Source of the DNA: Hallella colorans | GTDB taxonomy: Bacteria > Bacteroidota > Bacteroidia > Bacteroidales > Bacteroidaceae | Length of the DNA: 64,000 nucleotides | Assembly (NCBI RefSeq): GCF_003096815.1 | Contig: NZ_QENY01000003.1 | Coordinates: forward strand, 124,001 to 188,000 | Reading direction: 5' to 3' | Shown here: one piece after another, positions 54,392 through 63,762 of the stretch | Numbering within the stretch: position 1 is the first letter of the stretch | Layout: each line of letters starts with the position of its first letter | Position numbers and translations under genes: made by a program | Notes under the pieces: generated by a model | The model's input: the letters and a program-made list of their open reading frames with translations, nothing else | What the model was told of the DNA's origin: nothing | Databases searched by the model: none

Positions 54392-57300
54392 ATGCCAGAG
54401 TTTATTCTGAAGTTATATGACTATATGAAGATGCACCGTATGACGTGTTTCTTCTCATTCGTCGTCATTACTCTCTTGTTGGTGATGTCGGTGTTGCGCT
54501 TGGGTTATAAGGAAGACATTGCCGACTTCCTGCCAATTGATAGCGAACATCACAATGCGTTAAAAGTATATCAGGACATCTCAGGTGCAAACAAAGTCTT
54601 TGCTATTTTCCAGTATCGTGATACTACTAAGACGGATCCTGACGCCATGGTGAACAGCATCGATGCTTTTGTGGAAAAGTTAGAGAAGACTGACACTGCT
54701 CATATCCTCACCAATGTGATGTCGCAGATCGATGTGGAAAAGATGACCGAGGTGACAGACTTCGTATATAAAAACATCCCTTATTTCTTGACAGATGCTG
54801 ATTATGCGAGGATGGATAGTGTGATGACTCAGCCTGACTATGTGGCTCATCAGTTGAAGCAAGACAAGCAAATGCTGATGTTCCCTGCCGGTGGCATTCT
54901 TTCTGATAATATTCAGCGTGATCCACTCAATATCTTTACTCCTGTGGTAAAGAAATTGCAGCGTTCAGATACAGGTCTCAAACATGAGATGTATAATGGG
55001 TATATCTTTTCTCCCGACATGCAGAAGGCCATTGTCATGATGGATTCCCCTTATGGAGCGAGCGAGACAGAGAACAATGCCCGACTTACCAATATGTTGA
55101 AGACATGTGCAGACATAGTGACCAGTGGGCAGAAGAATATTGGCATCCATATCATCGGTGCCCCAGTTATAGCTGTAACTAATGCCTCTCAGATAAAGAC
55201 GGATAGTATCTTGGCAGTCATAATTTCCGTGACCTTGATATTGGCCTTGCTCCTGTTCTCTTTCCGTAGTTTCCATAATCTCCTTCTGATAGCATTCTCC
55301 ATAGCATGGGGATGGCTCTTTGCCATGGGTGGATTGGCTCTTTTCCATGACAAGGTTTCGGTCATTGTCATCGGCATATCTTCTGTCATCTTGGGTATCG
55401 CCGTCAATTATCCTTTGCATTTCATCGCCCATCTTTCTCATACACCTAATAAACGCAAGGCTTTGCGAGAAATAGTGATGCCTTTGTTGGTAGGAAATGT
55501 GACGACCGTGGGGGCTTTCTTGGCATTGGTGCCTTTGCAGTCTGTTGCTTTGCGTGACTTAGGCTTATTCAGTTCTTTCTTGCTCATCGGTACCATTATC
55601 TTTGTATTGATTTATCTTCCTCATCTTTCCAAGGAAACAAAGGAAGTGAAACATACTTTCTTAGATAAGTTGAGCAATGTATCTTTGGAAAACAAACCTG
55701 TCTTTGTGGTTGTGGTGATTGTCCTAACCTTGGTGTTTGGCTATTTCAGTTTGCAAACTCAGTTTGATGCCAACATGGGGCACATCAACTATATGACTGA
55801 TGAGCAGAAGGCAGACATGGCGTATTTCCAGCGTACGATGGTACAGAGTGGAGAATATCAGAAGGTATATGCCATCTCTTCTGATTCTACGATGGATGGT
55901 GCTTTGGACAAGAGTCTACATTTACAATCTTGTCTCAAGAAATTGCAAGCCCAAGGTAAGGTACACGATTACAATACGTGCAGTCAGTTTATAGTTTCAT
56001 ATAAGGAGCAGCAACGCCGTTTGCTTCTTTGGCAGGATTTTGTGCAACGTAACAAGGAAAAAATCAAGTCTTCCTTGCAAGTCGGTATGCGCTTGGAAGG
56101 TTTTGCTGACGATAGTTTTGATGAGTTCTATGCCTTGTTAGATAAGGATTATCAGCCACAAAACTTCTCTTACTTTAAACCTCTTACCCAGTCACTTTTT
56201 GTTTCCAACTTGAGTATGGATAGTGCCAATAGAAGATATAATGTAGTTAATATCCTTTCCGTGAAGGATAACAACGTGAAGGAAGTGGAGGATGTCTTGG
56301 ATTCGCATGATAGCTATAGCTTTGATGTGGTCAGTATGAATAGTGCTATCGCCAATCACTTGTCTGACGACTTCAACTACATCGGCTTTGCATGCGGATT
56401 CATAGTGTTCTTTTTCCTTTGGCTCTCTTTTGGCAGTATCGAGTTGGCAGTCCTCTCATTTGTCCCTATGGCAGTGAGTTGGTTGTGGATATTGGGTATC
56501 ATGGCTTTGTTTGGTATGCAGTTCAACATTGTCAATATCATTTTGGCTACCTTCATCTTTGGTCAGGGCGATGATTATACAATCTTCATGACTGAGGGTG
56601 CCATGTATGAGTATGCTTATCGTCGCAAGATGTTGGCTTCTTACAAGCATTCCATCATCATTTCGGCATTGATTATGTTTATTGGTATCGGTACTTTGAT
56701 CGTGGCACGTCATCCCGCACTCCATTCGCTTGCAGAAATTACAATTGCTGGTATGTTCTCTGTAGTTCTAATGGCTTACATTTTTCCACCACTCGTATTC
56801 AAATTCTTGGTGCGACACAATGACGAGTATCGTAAACGACCTGTTTCAATGATTCCTCTTCTCGTTATGGGATTATCTTCATTTGTTTTCTTCTGTCAGT
56901 TGACAACTGTTTATGTAAGAGGATTTTTGACTTTATGCTTGTTAAAACCTACGGCAAGTAAGAGGAGACATCTTCATAGATATGTACAACGACTTTATCA
57001 GTATAATCTTACGCATATACCTACAGTTAGATATCGTGTGGAGAAAACTTCTGATGAAGACTTTGAACAACCTGCCATGATAATTAGCAACCATCAATCA
57101 ATGTTGGATGCTGCTGTTTTTATGGCGTTGAGCTCTAAAATAGTACTAATTTCCAATAGACACCCAAGTAACAATTGGGTAGTAAAACGTATTTATCAAT
57201 GGTTGGGCTTTGTTACCCTATCAGAGGATATGAATAAGAACCTCTCAGTTCTTAAGGAACGTGTAAAACAGGGATATAGTCTTGTTGTATTTCCTGAAGG

Positions 57301-57979
57301 CGAACGAAATTCCAAGTCTTCTATTATGCGATTTCATAAAGGTGCATTCTATATAGCAGAACAATTGGGATTGGATATTGTGCCTGTGTTCTTACATGGT
57401 TTGAATGATGTTTTACCAAGAAATAGCTTTGCGGTGTATGGTGGAAATATTACAGTAAGTATTCGTGAGCGCATTTTATTGAATGATGCTCGATGGGGAG
57501 ATGGATATGTACAGCGGACAAAAAATATACATAGGTATTATGTTGAGGAGTATGTTAAAATGGCTTCATTGATAGAAACCTCTCATTATTATCATAATTT
57601 ACTGCTTGACCGCTATCGATATAAAGGAACGGAAATTTATCGTGCTGTACAGAACAATCTAAAGAAGTATAGCAACTTTTCTCAGTGGATAGATGGAGTT
57701 GTAACATCTTCCAATGTTCTTGTCTTCAATCATAGCTTTGGAGAATTCGCACTTCTCTACGCCTTAGTGCATAAGAATATTATAGTATCAGTATATGAAC
57801 CTGATGAGGAAAAATCAACATTGTTGTTCTATTGTTCAGAAGGATTAGTTCCTAATTTAAAAATACATAAGACAATAGATGTTGCAGAAATTAAAGCGGA
57901 TGAATGTCAGGTATTTATGTTTGATATGCACGACAAGAGTTTAGAGGGAATTAGTAATATTAAAGTTATAAGCGTATGA
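54392..57979 (+). CDS. RND/MMPL exporter fused to an acyltransferase and a C-terminal domain
   Basis: A 1195-residue three-part protein. Residues 1 to about 810 form an MMPL-type RND transporter with two sets of membrane helices and large periplasmic loops (helices near 18-38, 265-425, 445-465 and 665-815). Residues 860-1065 are a PlsC-type acyltransferase: ISNHQSMLDA (His901) and VFPEGERNSKSS near 967. The last 130 residues (VLVFNHSFGEFALLYALVHK, VSVYEPDEEK) look like a Rossmann fold related to methyltransferases but without a clear SAM motif. The exporter should move the lipid-linked product to the outer membrane. G+C falls near base 56820, at the joint between transporter and acyltransferase. 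The next gene overlaps by 4 bases. Confidence 0.86.
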   Translation: MPEFILKLYDYMKMHRMTCFFSFVVITLLLVMSVLRLGYKEDIADFLPIDSEHHNALKVYQDISGANKVFAIFQYRDTTKTDPDAMVNSIDAFVEKLEKTDTAHILTNVMSQIDVEKMTEVTDFVYKNIPYFLTDADYARMDSVMTQPDYVAHQLKQDKQMLMFPAGGILSDNIQRDPLNIFTPVVKKLQRSDTGLKHEMYNGYIFSPDMQKAIVMMDSPYGASETENNARLTNMLKTCADIVTSGQKNIGIHIIGAPVIAVTNASQIKTDSILAVIISVTLILALLLFSFRSFHNLLLIAFSIAWGWLFAMGGLALFHDKVSVIVIGISSVILGIAVNYPLHFIAHLSHTPNKRKALREIVMPLLVGNVTTVGAFLALVPLQSVALRDLGLFSSFLLIGTIIFVLIYLPHLSKETKEVKHTFLDKLSNVSLENKPVFVVVVIVLTLVFGYFSLQTQFDANMGHINYMTDEQKADMAYFQRTMVQSGEYQKVYAISSDSTMDGALDKSLHLQSCLKKLQAQGKVHDYNTCSQFIVSYKEQQRRLLLWQDFVQRNKEKIKSSLQVGMRLEGFADDSFDEFYALLDKDYQPQNFSYFKPLTQSLFVSNLSMDSANRRYNVVNILSVKDNNVKEVEDVLDSHDSYSFDVVSMNSAIANHLSDDFNYIGFACGFIVFFFLWLSFGSIELAVLSFVPMAVSWLWILGIMALFGMQFNIVNIILATFIFGQGDDYTIFMTEGAMYEYAYRRKMLASYKHSIIISALIMFIGIGTLIVARHPALHSLAEITIAGMFSVVLMAYIFPPLVFKFLVRHNDEYRKRPVSMIPLLVMGLSSFVFFCQLTTVYVRGFLTLCLLKPTASKRRHLHRYVQRLYQYNLTHIPTVRYRVEKTSDEDFEQPAMIISNHQSMLDAAVFMALSSKIVLISNRHPSNNWVVKRIYQWLGFVTLSEDMNKNLSVLKERVKQGYSLVVFPEGERNSKSSIMRFHKGAFYIAEQLGLDIVPVFLHGLNDVLPRNSFAVYGGNITVSIRERILLNDARWGDGYVQRTKNIHRYYVEEYVKMASLIETSHYYHNLLLDRYRYKGTEIYRAVQNNLKKYSNFSQWIDGVVTSSNVLVFNHSFGEFALLYALVHKNIIVSVYEPDEEKSTLLFYCSEGLVPNLKIHKTIDVAEIKADECQVFMFDMHDKSLEGISNIKVISV

Positions 57980-59223
57980 AGAACATGTTTATATTGTCAT
58001 TTATATTTTTCTTGCTTTCTACCTCGGTTAGAGGTCAGACTCCAAATGAACAAATGCCATTAATAGGCGAAGATCGGTCTATCACATTCAAATACAGAAG
58101 TCCTGAAGAAAGAAAGGTGACAATAGAAGGATCATTTACGGAAGCTAAAGATATGACATTCAAAGACAGTGCATGGATTTTACATATTGATTCTCTTCCA
58201 TCGGAGATGTATACATACCGTTTCTATGATGGCAATAAAAAGTTTTTGGATCCATGCAATCCAAATGTGGTACGTGATATTACTGACACCATAAATTATT
58301 TTATTATTGATGGAGTCCCAGGCTCTTATTATAAAAAGCAAAATGTGCCACATGGCAAAGTTTATCAACTTTGGTATCCTTCATCATTTAACGAGAATAT
58401 GAAGCAACGTCGCTTGTCTGTCTATCTACCTGCAGACTATGAAATGAATATTAAGAAGAAGTATCCAGTATTGTACCTTTTACATGGTACTGGTGGTGAT
58501 GAAATGGCGTGGCTTGATATGGGCCGTTTGGCTCAGATAATGGATAATATGATTGCACAAGGCAAGACAAAACCTATGATTGTAATTATGCCTAATGGAA
58601 TCGTAGATTTGGATGCAGCACCTGGACAAAGTCCTTATATGCAAGGAAAAGCGAGTCATTCTAATGTATCTTCATGGATGGGTCGAACAGAAAAAGCATT
58701 TCCCGAAGAAGTGGTAACTTTCGTCGAAAAGACGTTTAGGATAAAACCAGACAAACAACATAGAGCTATCGCTGGCCTTTCAATGGGAGGTCTACATGCT
58801 ATAGCCATTTCTGCTAACAATCCAATGATGTTTGATTATGTAGGTTTGTTCTCTCCCCAATCAATAAACCCATTGACTGACAAAAATATTATGCACATAC
58901 AAAAAGTAAATGCTCAAGTTGAGAAGATTAAAGACAAATTTCCAAGTTGGTTGAAGCAAAAATATGAGAAGGGAAAAGATGTTGTTGAAGATGTAGATAT
59001 TTATCAAAATTTAGACAACAAACTAAAAAATCAGTTTAAAACTCCTCCTCGACTTTATTATATTGCAATTGGGAGGAAAGACCCTTTAAAACCTTTCTTG
59101 GATAAATTTCGCAAACGCCTTTCTAAACAAGGAGCTACATCTCTCTATAAAGAAACAGATGGAGCACATAGTTGGGAAAATTGGCGGAAATATTTATTGG
59201 ATTTTTTACCTCGTATTTTTTAA
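57976..59223 (+). CDS. Secreted esterase (PF00756 type) with N-terminal E-set domain
   Basis: The 415-residue protein has a signal peptide (MKNMFILSFIFFLLSTSVRG), then a beta-sandwich like CBM48/E-set (ITFKYRSPEERKVTIEGSF) to about residue 115. The esterase-D domain follows: YLPADYEMNIKKKYPVLYLL, the nucleophile elbow AGLSMGGLHA with Ser near 271, and His in DGAHSWENW near 400. Enzymes of this plan cut ferulate, acetate or siderophore esters. In this cluster it may act on the aryl polyene ester, but that is not shown. It overlaps the exporter gene by ATGA. Confidence 0.83.
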   Translation: MKNMFILSFIFFLLSTSVRGQTPNEQMPLIGEDRSITFKYRSPEERKVTIEGSFTEAKDMTFKDSAWILHIDSLPSEMYTYRFYDGNKKFLDPCNPNVVRDITDTINYFIIDGVPGSYYKKQNVPHGKVYQLWYPSSFNENMKQRRLSVYLPADYEMNIKKKYPVLYLLHGTGGDEMAWLDMGRLAQIMDNMIAQGKTKPMIVIMPNGIVDLDAAPGQSPYMQGKASHSNVSSWMGRTEKAFPEEVVTFVEKTFRIKPDKQHRAIAGLSMGGLHAIAISANNPMMFDYVGLFSPQSINPLTDKNIMHIQKVNAQVEKIKDKFPSWLKQKYEKGKDVVEDVDIYQNLDNKLKNQFKTPPRLYYIAIGRKDPLKPFLDKFRKRLSKQGATSLYKETDGAHSWENWRKYLLDFLPRIF

Positions 59224-59240
59224 TTATTATTATTTTGACA

Positions 59241-59477
59241 ATGAAAGAAATTATTCGACAGACACTGGAGAATTTGTTGCCTCTAGTAGATTTAGACTCT
59301 GATTTTTTGTTTCAAGAGCTTGATTCTCTTGGAATAACAACAATTTTGATGACGCTTTCTGATATGTATGGAATAGAACTTAACCATTCGGATGTCACTC
59401 CAAAGAATTTCAAGACGCTTGATAGTCTTGTTGAGATGGTACAAAAAAAACTAGCAGGAAATGACGATAGAGGATAA
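59241..59477 (+). CDS. Acyl carrier protein 3 (starter carrier)
   Basis: A 78-residue carrier protein with Ser29 in QELDSLGITTILM as the phosphopantetheine site. It overlaps the AMP-ligase gene by 17 bases. In comparable clusters the adjacent ligase loads the aromatic starter on such a carrier. The in-frame upstream extension to 59172 lies inside the esterase gene and is not used. Confidence 0.85.
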   Translation: MKEIIRQTLENLLPLVDLDSDFLFQELDSLGITTILMTLSDMYGIELNHSDVTPKNFKTLDSLVEMVQKKLAGNDDRG

Positions 59478-60762
59478 ATTGCGTTCACATGCAGCGTATA
59501 GCCCAGAGAAGATAGCTTTAAAATGCGAGGGAAAGTCATATTCGTATTCAGCATTATTTAAAGCCGCTTGCCGTAAATCAACAGAATTGGGTGATGTTAC
59601 ACGAAAAATGGTACCAATCGTGGCAACTTCTACTTTTGATTTTGTTACATCTTATTTCGCAATCCATCTTGCAAATGCTGTAGCTGTGCCCTTAGATAAA
59701 GAATTACCATCCTGTAAAAGAAAGCAACTTATAGATTTTTTTTCTGGGAAGATTGCTCCAGAGGGTGTGGCAGATATTCTCTATACAACAGGTACAACAG
59801 GAAAATCCAAAGCAGTCATGATAAGTCATGAAACCATTATGGCTGATGCGGAAAATTTGGTTGAGGCACAAGAGTATGATGGTGATTTAACATTTATCAT
59901 CAATGGACCTTTGAATCATATTGGTAGTTTGTCGAAAATCTATCCCGTTATTTACACAGGAGGAACAATCCAGTTGATTGATGGAATGAAGGATATTAAC
60001 CGTTTCTTTGAGGTAATAGATGATGCGAATACCAAGGTGGCAACCTTCTTGGTTCCAGCTTGCATACGTATGCTCTTGACCTTTGCAAAGGATAAATTGA
60101 CATCGTATGCTAATAAGATAGATTTCATAGAAACGGGAGCAGCTCCCATGCCATTAGAAGATATGCGTCTGTTGTGTCAAGTTTTGCCTCAAACCCGACT
60201 TTACAACACCTATGCATCTACAGAAACAGGCATTATTTCTACTTTTAATTATAATGATGGCGAATGTTTGGCAGGTTGTTTGGGAATGCCAATGAAACGA
60301 TCCTCATTTTTCATTACAGACGACGGTGTCGTTGGGTGTAAGGGAAAAACACTTATGATGGGATATTGGAACGATACGGAAACAACAGCAAAAGTACTAA
60401 AAGATGGTACCATTATTACAGCAGATTTAGGGTCTATAGATATGAAAGGTAGGTTACGTCTGCATGGACGAAGTGACGATGTTATAAACGTTGGAGGTTA
60501 TAAGATTGCACCTACAGAGATTGAAGACATTGCATTGGCTTTTTCTGGCGTGAAAGATTGCATTTGTATCGAGGCTCCACATCCTGTTGTTGGAAAAGTA
60601 TTGAAACTGTTGATTGTACCAGATGTCGATTATAATCGAAAGAATCTGGTGAATTACCTCAAATCTAAATTAGAATCTCATAAAGTTCCTGTATTATATG
60701 GTGAGATTGCTGAAGTGCGGCGTACATTTAATGGAAAAATCGATCGCAAGAGTTATCGATAA
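59461..60762 (+). CDS. AMP-dependent acyl/aryl-ACP ligase
   Basis: A 433-residue adenylate-forming enzyme. The P-loop is YTTGTTGKSKAVMISH near residue 103, followed by YNTYASTETG near 247, the hinge HGRSDDVINVGGYKI near 335, and NGKIDRKSYR with the catalytic lysine at the end. It should activate an aryl or fatty acid and pass it to carrier protein 3. It is shorter than typical CoA ligases (500-550 residues), as is usual for ACP ligases in these clusters. It is the last gene, and the IS4-type element begins about 10 bases after its stop. Confidence 0.87.
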   Translation: MTIEDKLRSHAAYSPEKIALKCEGKSYSYSALFKAACRKSTELGDVTRKMVPIVATSTFDFVTSYFAIHLANAVAVPLDKELPSCKRKQLIDFFSGKIAPEGVADILYTTGTTGKSKAVMISHETIMADAENLVEAQEYDGDLTFIINGPLNHIGSLSKIYPVIYTGGTIQLIDGMKDINRFFEVIDDANTKVATFLVPACIRMLLTFAKDKLTSYANKIDFIETGAAPMPLEDMRLLCQVLPQTRLYNTYASTETGIISTFNYNDGECLAGCLGMPMKRSSFFITDDGVVGCKGKTLMMGYWNDTETTAKVLKDGTIITADLGSIDMKGRLRLHGRSDDVINVGGYKIAPTEIEDIALAFSGVKDCICIEAPHPVVGKVLKLLIVPDVDYNRKNLVNYLKSKLESHKVPVLYGEIAEVRRTFNGKIDRKSYR

Positions 60763-60806
60763 AAAATTATTACTGTCCGCTAAACTTTTGGGTAAGATAC
60801 AAATTT

Positions 60807-60845
60807 AGGGCTGACACTTCTCACGAGATATCAGCCCTTTTTGTT
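60807..60845 (+). terminator. Terminator hairpin after the polyene cluster
   Basis: agggctga (60807-60814) pairs with tcagccct (60831-60838), followed by five T. It seems to lie inside the end of the IS4-type element (probable end near 60773), so the IS may supply the terminator. Confidence 0.6.
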
Positions 60846-60876
60846 ATCATTGCTTTTGCTTCCAAACTCAGATAAC

Positions 60877-61354
60877 ATGGGCAAAAGTACACATTTCTTC
60901 GGACAGCCAGTATATGGTCAGCTGATAAAATCTCTCGACCATGATAAAATAGTTGAAATAAGCCGTCGAAACGGCGGTGAGCGGTATGTGAAAACCTTTG
61001 ACGGCTTCACCCATCTTCTTACGATGCTGTATGCAGTCATCATGCGCTTCAACTCCCTGCGCGAGATAGAGGCGGCAATGACGGCTGAGGTGCGCAAGCT
61101 TCACCACATAGGCACTGACAGGGTTCCTAAGCGCAGTACCCTGTCAGATGCAAACACCAGACACTCGGAAAAGTTCTTTGAGGACGTGTACCGCGACCTT
61201 TACGAGTCCAATAAGGACAGACTTTCTTCGGACAGCCGACGGCAATGGTACGGAGGAATGGATAAAACGTCTGAGAATCATCGATTCCACCACGATAGCC
61301 CTGTTCTCTAACGTCATCTTCAAGGGCGTGGGCCGGCATCCTAAGACGGGAAGG
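60877..61354 (+). pseudogene. IS4-family transposase (DUF4372 type), frameshifted and truncated
   Basis: The frame begins MGKSTHFFGQPVYGQLIKSL and carries the DUF4372 domain of Bacteroidota IS4 transposases. At 61240-61243 the frame is lost: one extra G turns the expected SRRNGTEEW into SRRQWYGG. The correct frame continues as RLRIIDSTTIALFSNVIFKG, including the first DDE aspartate, and ends at about 61354 where an IS256 copy begins. Two thirds of the gene are missing, so it is inactive. Confidence 0.85.
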
Positions 61355-62139
61355 TACTGTCCTTAAAAGTGTGTAATTCATCTTTCCTTTCTCTGTACTT
61401 CCACTGTTATTTTATTCTTTTCTTTCCAGTTCTTGAATTGATATATTCTCCTTTCATATGTTGTCTTTGTTTCCTCCATCGCCACGGCTGCCAGGAGGAA
61501 GATGACAGACTTCTCTGATGGCATGGATGTTCGCATTTGGATGGTTCTCCTGTACTTCCTATTGAGCCTTTCAATCCAGTTGGTCGTATATATGCACCTC
61601 TGCACTTGGGCCGGGAAGTCCATATACGTGAAGTAGGCACTGTTGCGTTCAGCCTTGTACTTTCTTAGTGCAGGATATTTCCTTTCCCATTTCTCGACAA
61701 AGGTAATGAATTGTTCGTATCCCTGCAAGGAATTCATCTCGTTGTTCTCCAATTGGAACACCTCACTGAGCTGCTGCGCCATTACCGGTTTGTCTTTATG
61801 TGATGCGCCGCTGAGTATCTGTCGCTTGACGTGTGCCACGCAGAACTGGTGTGCGGCACCGGGAAAGGCTGCACAGACGGCATTCTCTATTCCTTGCAAT
61901 GCATCGGAAACGACTAAGTCTATCTGTTCGACGCCTCTTTGCTTCAAGGCCTCAAGCTCGTCTTTCCAGCACAGAGCCCCTTCTGTGGGATGATTGACAA
62001 CCGTGAGCACCTCCCTGCTGCCGTCTTCCAATACCCCCAGAATGGTATAGTAGGCTTCCTTGGACACCTGTCTGTCCCTACGGGTGGAAATAAAGGTGGC
62101 GTCGATATAGACGGCTAAGTAGGGATACTCTGTAAATTC
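61355..62139 (-). mobile_element. IS256-family element, truncated
   Basis: On the minus strand about 253 codons of an IS256-type transposase remain (stop at 61378-61380). The first aspartate is in VYIDATFIS, the second in LVVSDALQGIENA and the glutamate in NWIERLNRKYRRTIQ. The first 150 residues are missing: the frame is cut at base 62139 by the next element. Its right end (tactgtccttaaaagtgtg) abuts the IS4 pseudogene near 61357, so it inserted there. Confidence 0.85.
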
Positions 62140-62244
62140 CTAACTAATTGTTTGCCAGAGTAATATATTATTTGTACCTTTACATAAAACCCCCGAACGA
62201 CCCATCACGGGCAGAATCGGGGGAAAATTCTTAAAAAAATCGTT

Positions 62245-63612
62245 GTGAAGATACAAAAAATTTCTGATATAACACCAACTTTGCCCTTTACGGAGTTCAA
62301 TATTTTACAAGCTTATCGTGATAGCTTTGTAAAAAGTGAACTTGGACGTATCCATTCCCAACTCCCGCTAAAGGAGTTGGCAGCTGAGTATACGAATTGC
62401 ATTCATAAGAGTAAGCGAGGGAAAAAGCCACTTTTCTCGCCAGAGGGGGAAATCGCTCTCATGTTTCTCAAACCCTACACAGGTCTGTCAGATGACGGTC
62501 TGATAGAGATGCTCAACGGAAGCATCCATATGCAGATGTTCTGTGGTGTGTTCATCAATCCTTCCCATCCCTTCAAGGATGGTAAGATTATAAGTGCCAT
62601 ACGCAATCGTCTTGCCAGAACTCTTGACATTGACAACTTTCAACGCATATTGTACGACAAATGGAAAGACAGCCTTAAGAACAAGGATCTGTGCCTGACG
62701 GATGCTACCTGCTATGAGAGCTACCTGCGCTTCCCGACAGACATCAAACTGCTTTGGGAGTGTTGTCAATGGCTTCACGATCTGCTCGTTTCTGAGAGCA
62801 AACACTTGTCAGAACGTGTTCCAAGAAGCAAGTACAATGATGTTGCCAAGGCCAGACTTGTATATGCCAAGCAACGCAAGCACACGGCTACGTCCACCCG
62901 AAAGCTTAAGAGAAGACTTCTGAAACTTCTCTCCAAGCTCCTCTTCCAGTGGAACCGTCTTTGCAAATTATACCGCCCCTGCATCAGCCTGTCGGCAGAA
63001 CAGGAAAAGCGTCTCTCTGCAATACGCACCGTACATCTTCAACAGTCAGACTTGTTCTCTGGCAAGGAGGTTAAACACCGTATCGTCAGTATCGACCGTC
63101 CCTATCTCCGTCCCATTGTCAGAGGCAAGGAAAACAAGCGTGTGGAGTTCGGGGCAAAAGTCAACAACATACAAATTGACGGCATATCATTTATAGAACA
63201 CCACTCCTTTGAAGCTTTCAACGAGGGTGTTCGTCTTAAGCAATGTATTGAATATCAGGAATCTCTAACGGGAATCAAGGTCAGCCGTGTAGGTGCCGAC
63301 TCCATATATGCCAACAATGCCAACCGCTCTATGTGTACAGAAAAAGGCATAATAACATGTTTCACCAGAAAAGGTCCGAAGCCCAAGGAAGAAGCCGAAT
63401 GTCTCAAGACGGCAAGACGAATTATCGGAAATCTTAGGGCAACGGCAATGGAGGGTAGCTTCGGAAATCAGAAACAGCATTATGACGTAGGACGCATCAA
63501 GGCACGCAATATGTTCAGCGAAAGATTGCTACTCTTTTTCGGCATACATACGGTAAATGCTGCTATTCTTGCCGCAAGGGAGATGGCGCAGACTATAAAG
63601 AAGACAGCTTGA
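62245..63612 (+). CDS. IS1182/IS5-like transposase, apparently complete
   Basis: The 455-residue transposase starts with GTG at 62245. DUF772-like N-terminal residues (LFSPEGEIALMFLKPYTGLS) are followed by the DDE domain: CLTDATCYES near residue 154, KVSRVGADSIYANNANR near 348 and TAMEGSFGNQKQHYDVG near 408. A C-rich/G-rich hairpin (cccccga with tcggggg, about 62191-62223) lies between the IS end and the start and may limit read-in translation. The element begins near 62140. Its right end could not be fixed. Confidence 0.85.
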   Translation: MKIQKISDITPTLPFTEFNILQAYRDSFVKSELGRIHSQLPLKELAAEYTNCIHKSKRGKKPLFSPEGEIALMFLKPYTGLSDDGLIEMLNGSIHMQMFCGVFINPSHPFKDGKIISAIRNRLARTLDIDNFQRILYDKWKDSLKNKDLCLTDATCYESYLRFPTDIKLLWECCQWLHDLLVSESKHLSERVPRSKYNDVAKARLVYAKQRKHTATSTRKLKRRLLKLLSKLLFQWNRLCKLYRPCISLSAEQEKRLSAIRTVHLQQSDLFSGKEVKHRIVSIDRPYLRPIVRGKENKRVEFGAKVNNIQIDGISFIEHHSFEAFNEGVRLKQCIEYQESLTGIKVSRVGADSIYANNANRSMCTEKGIITCFTRKGPKPKEEAECLKTARRIIGNLRATAMEGSFGNQKQHYDVGRIKARNMFSERLLLFFGIHTVNAAILAAREMAQTIKKTA

Positions 63613-63762
63613 CAAAAATTAAAGTAATTTTACGATTCCATAGATGGGTATGGAAGGAACAAGTGTGTCCATACGTCTCATAATTTAAGATTTTTGAGCG
63701 AAAGATACATCAAATTCTTTTCCAAGAACTTTTTCAAGGAAAAGAATATGATATTTTACTGC

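Noticed and set aside
36008-60762. A dialkylresorcinol (DarA/DarB) pathway
   Set aside because: No DarA-like cyclase or FabH-like DarB was found among the cluster genes.
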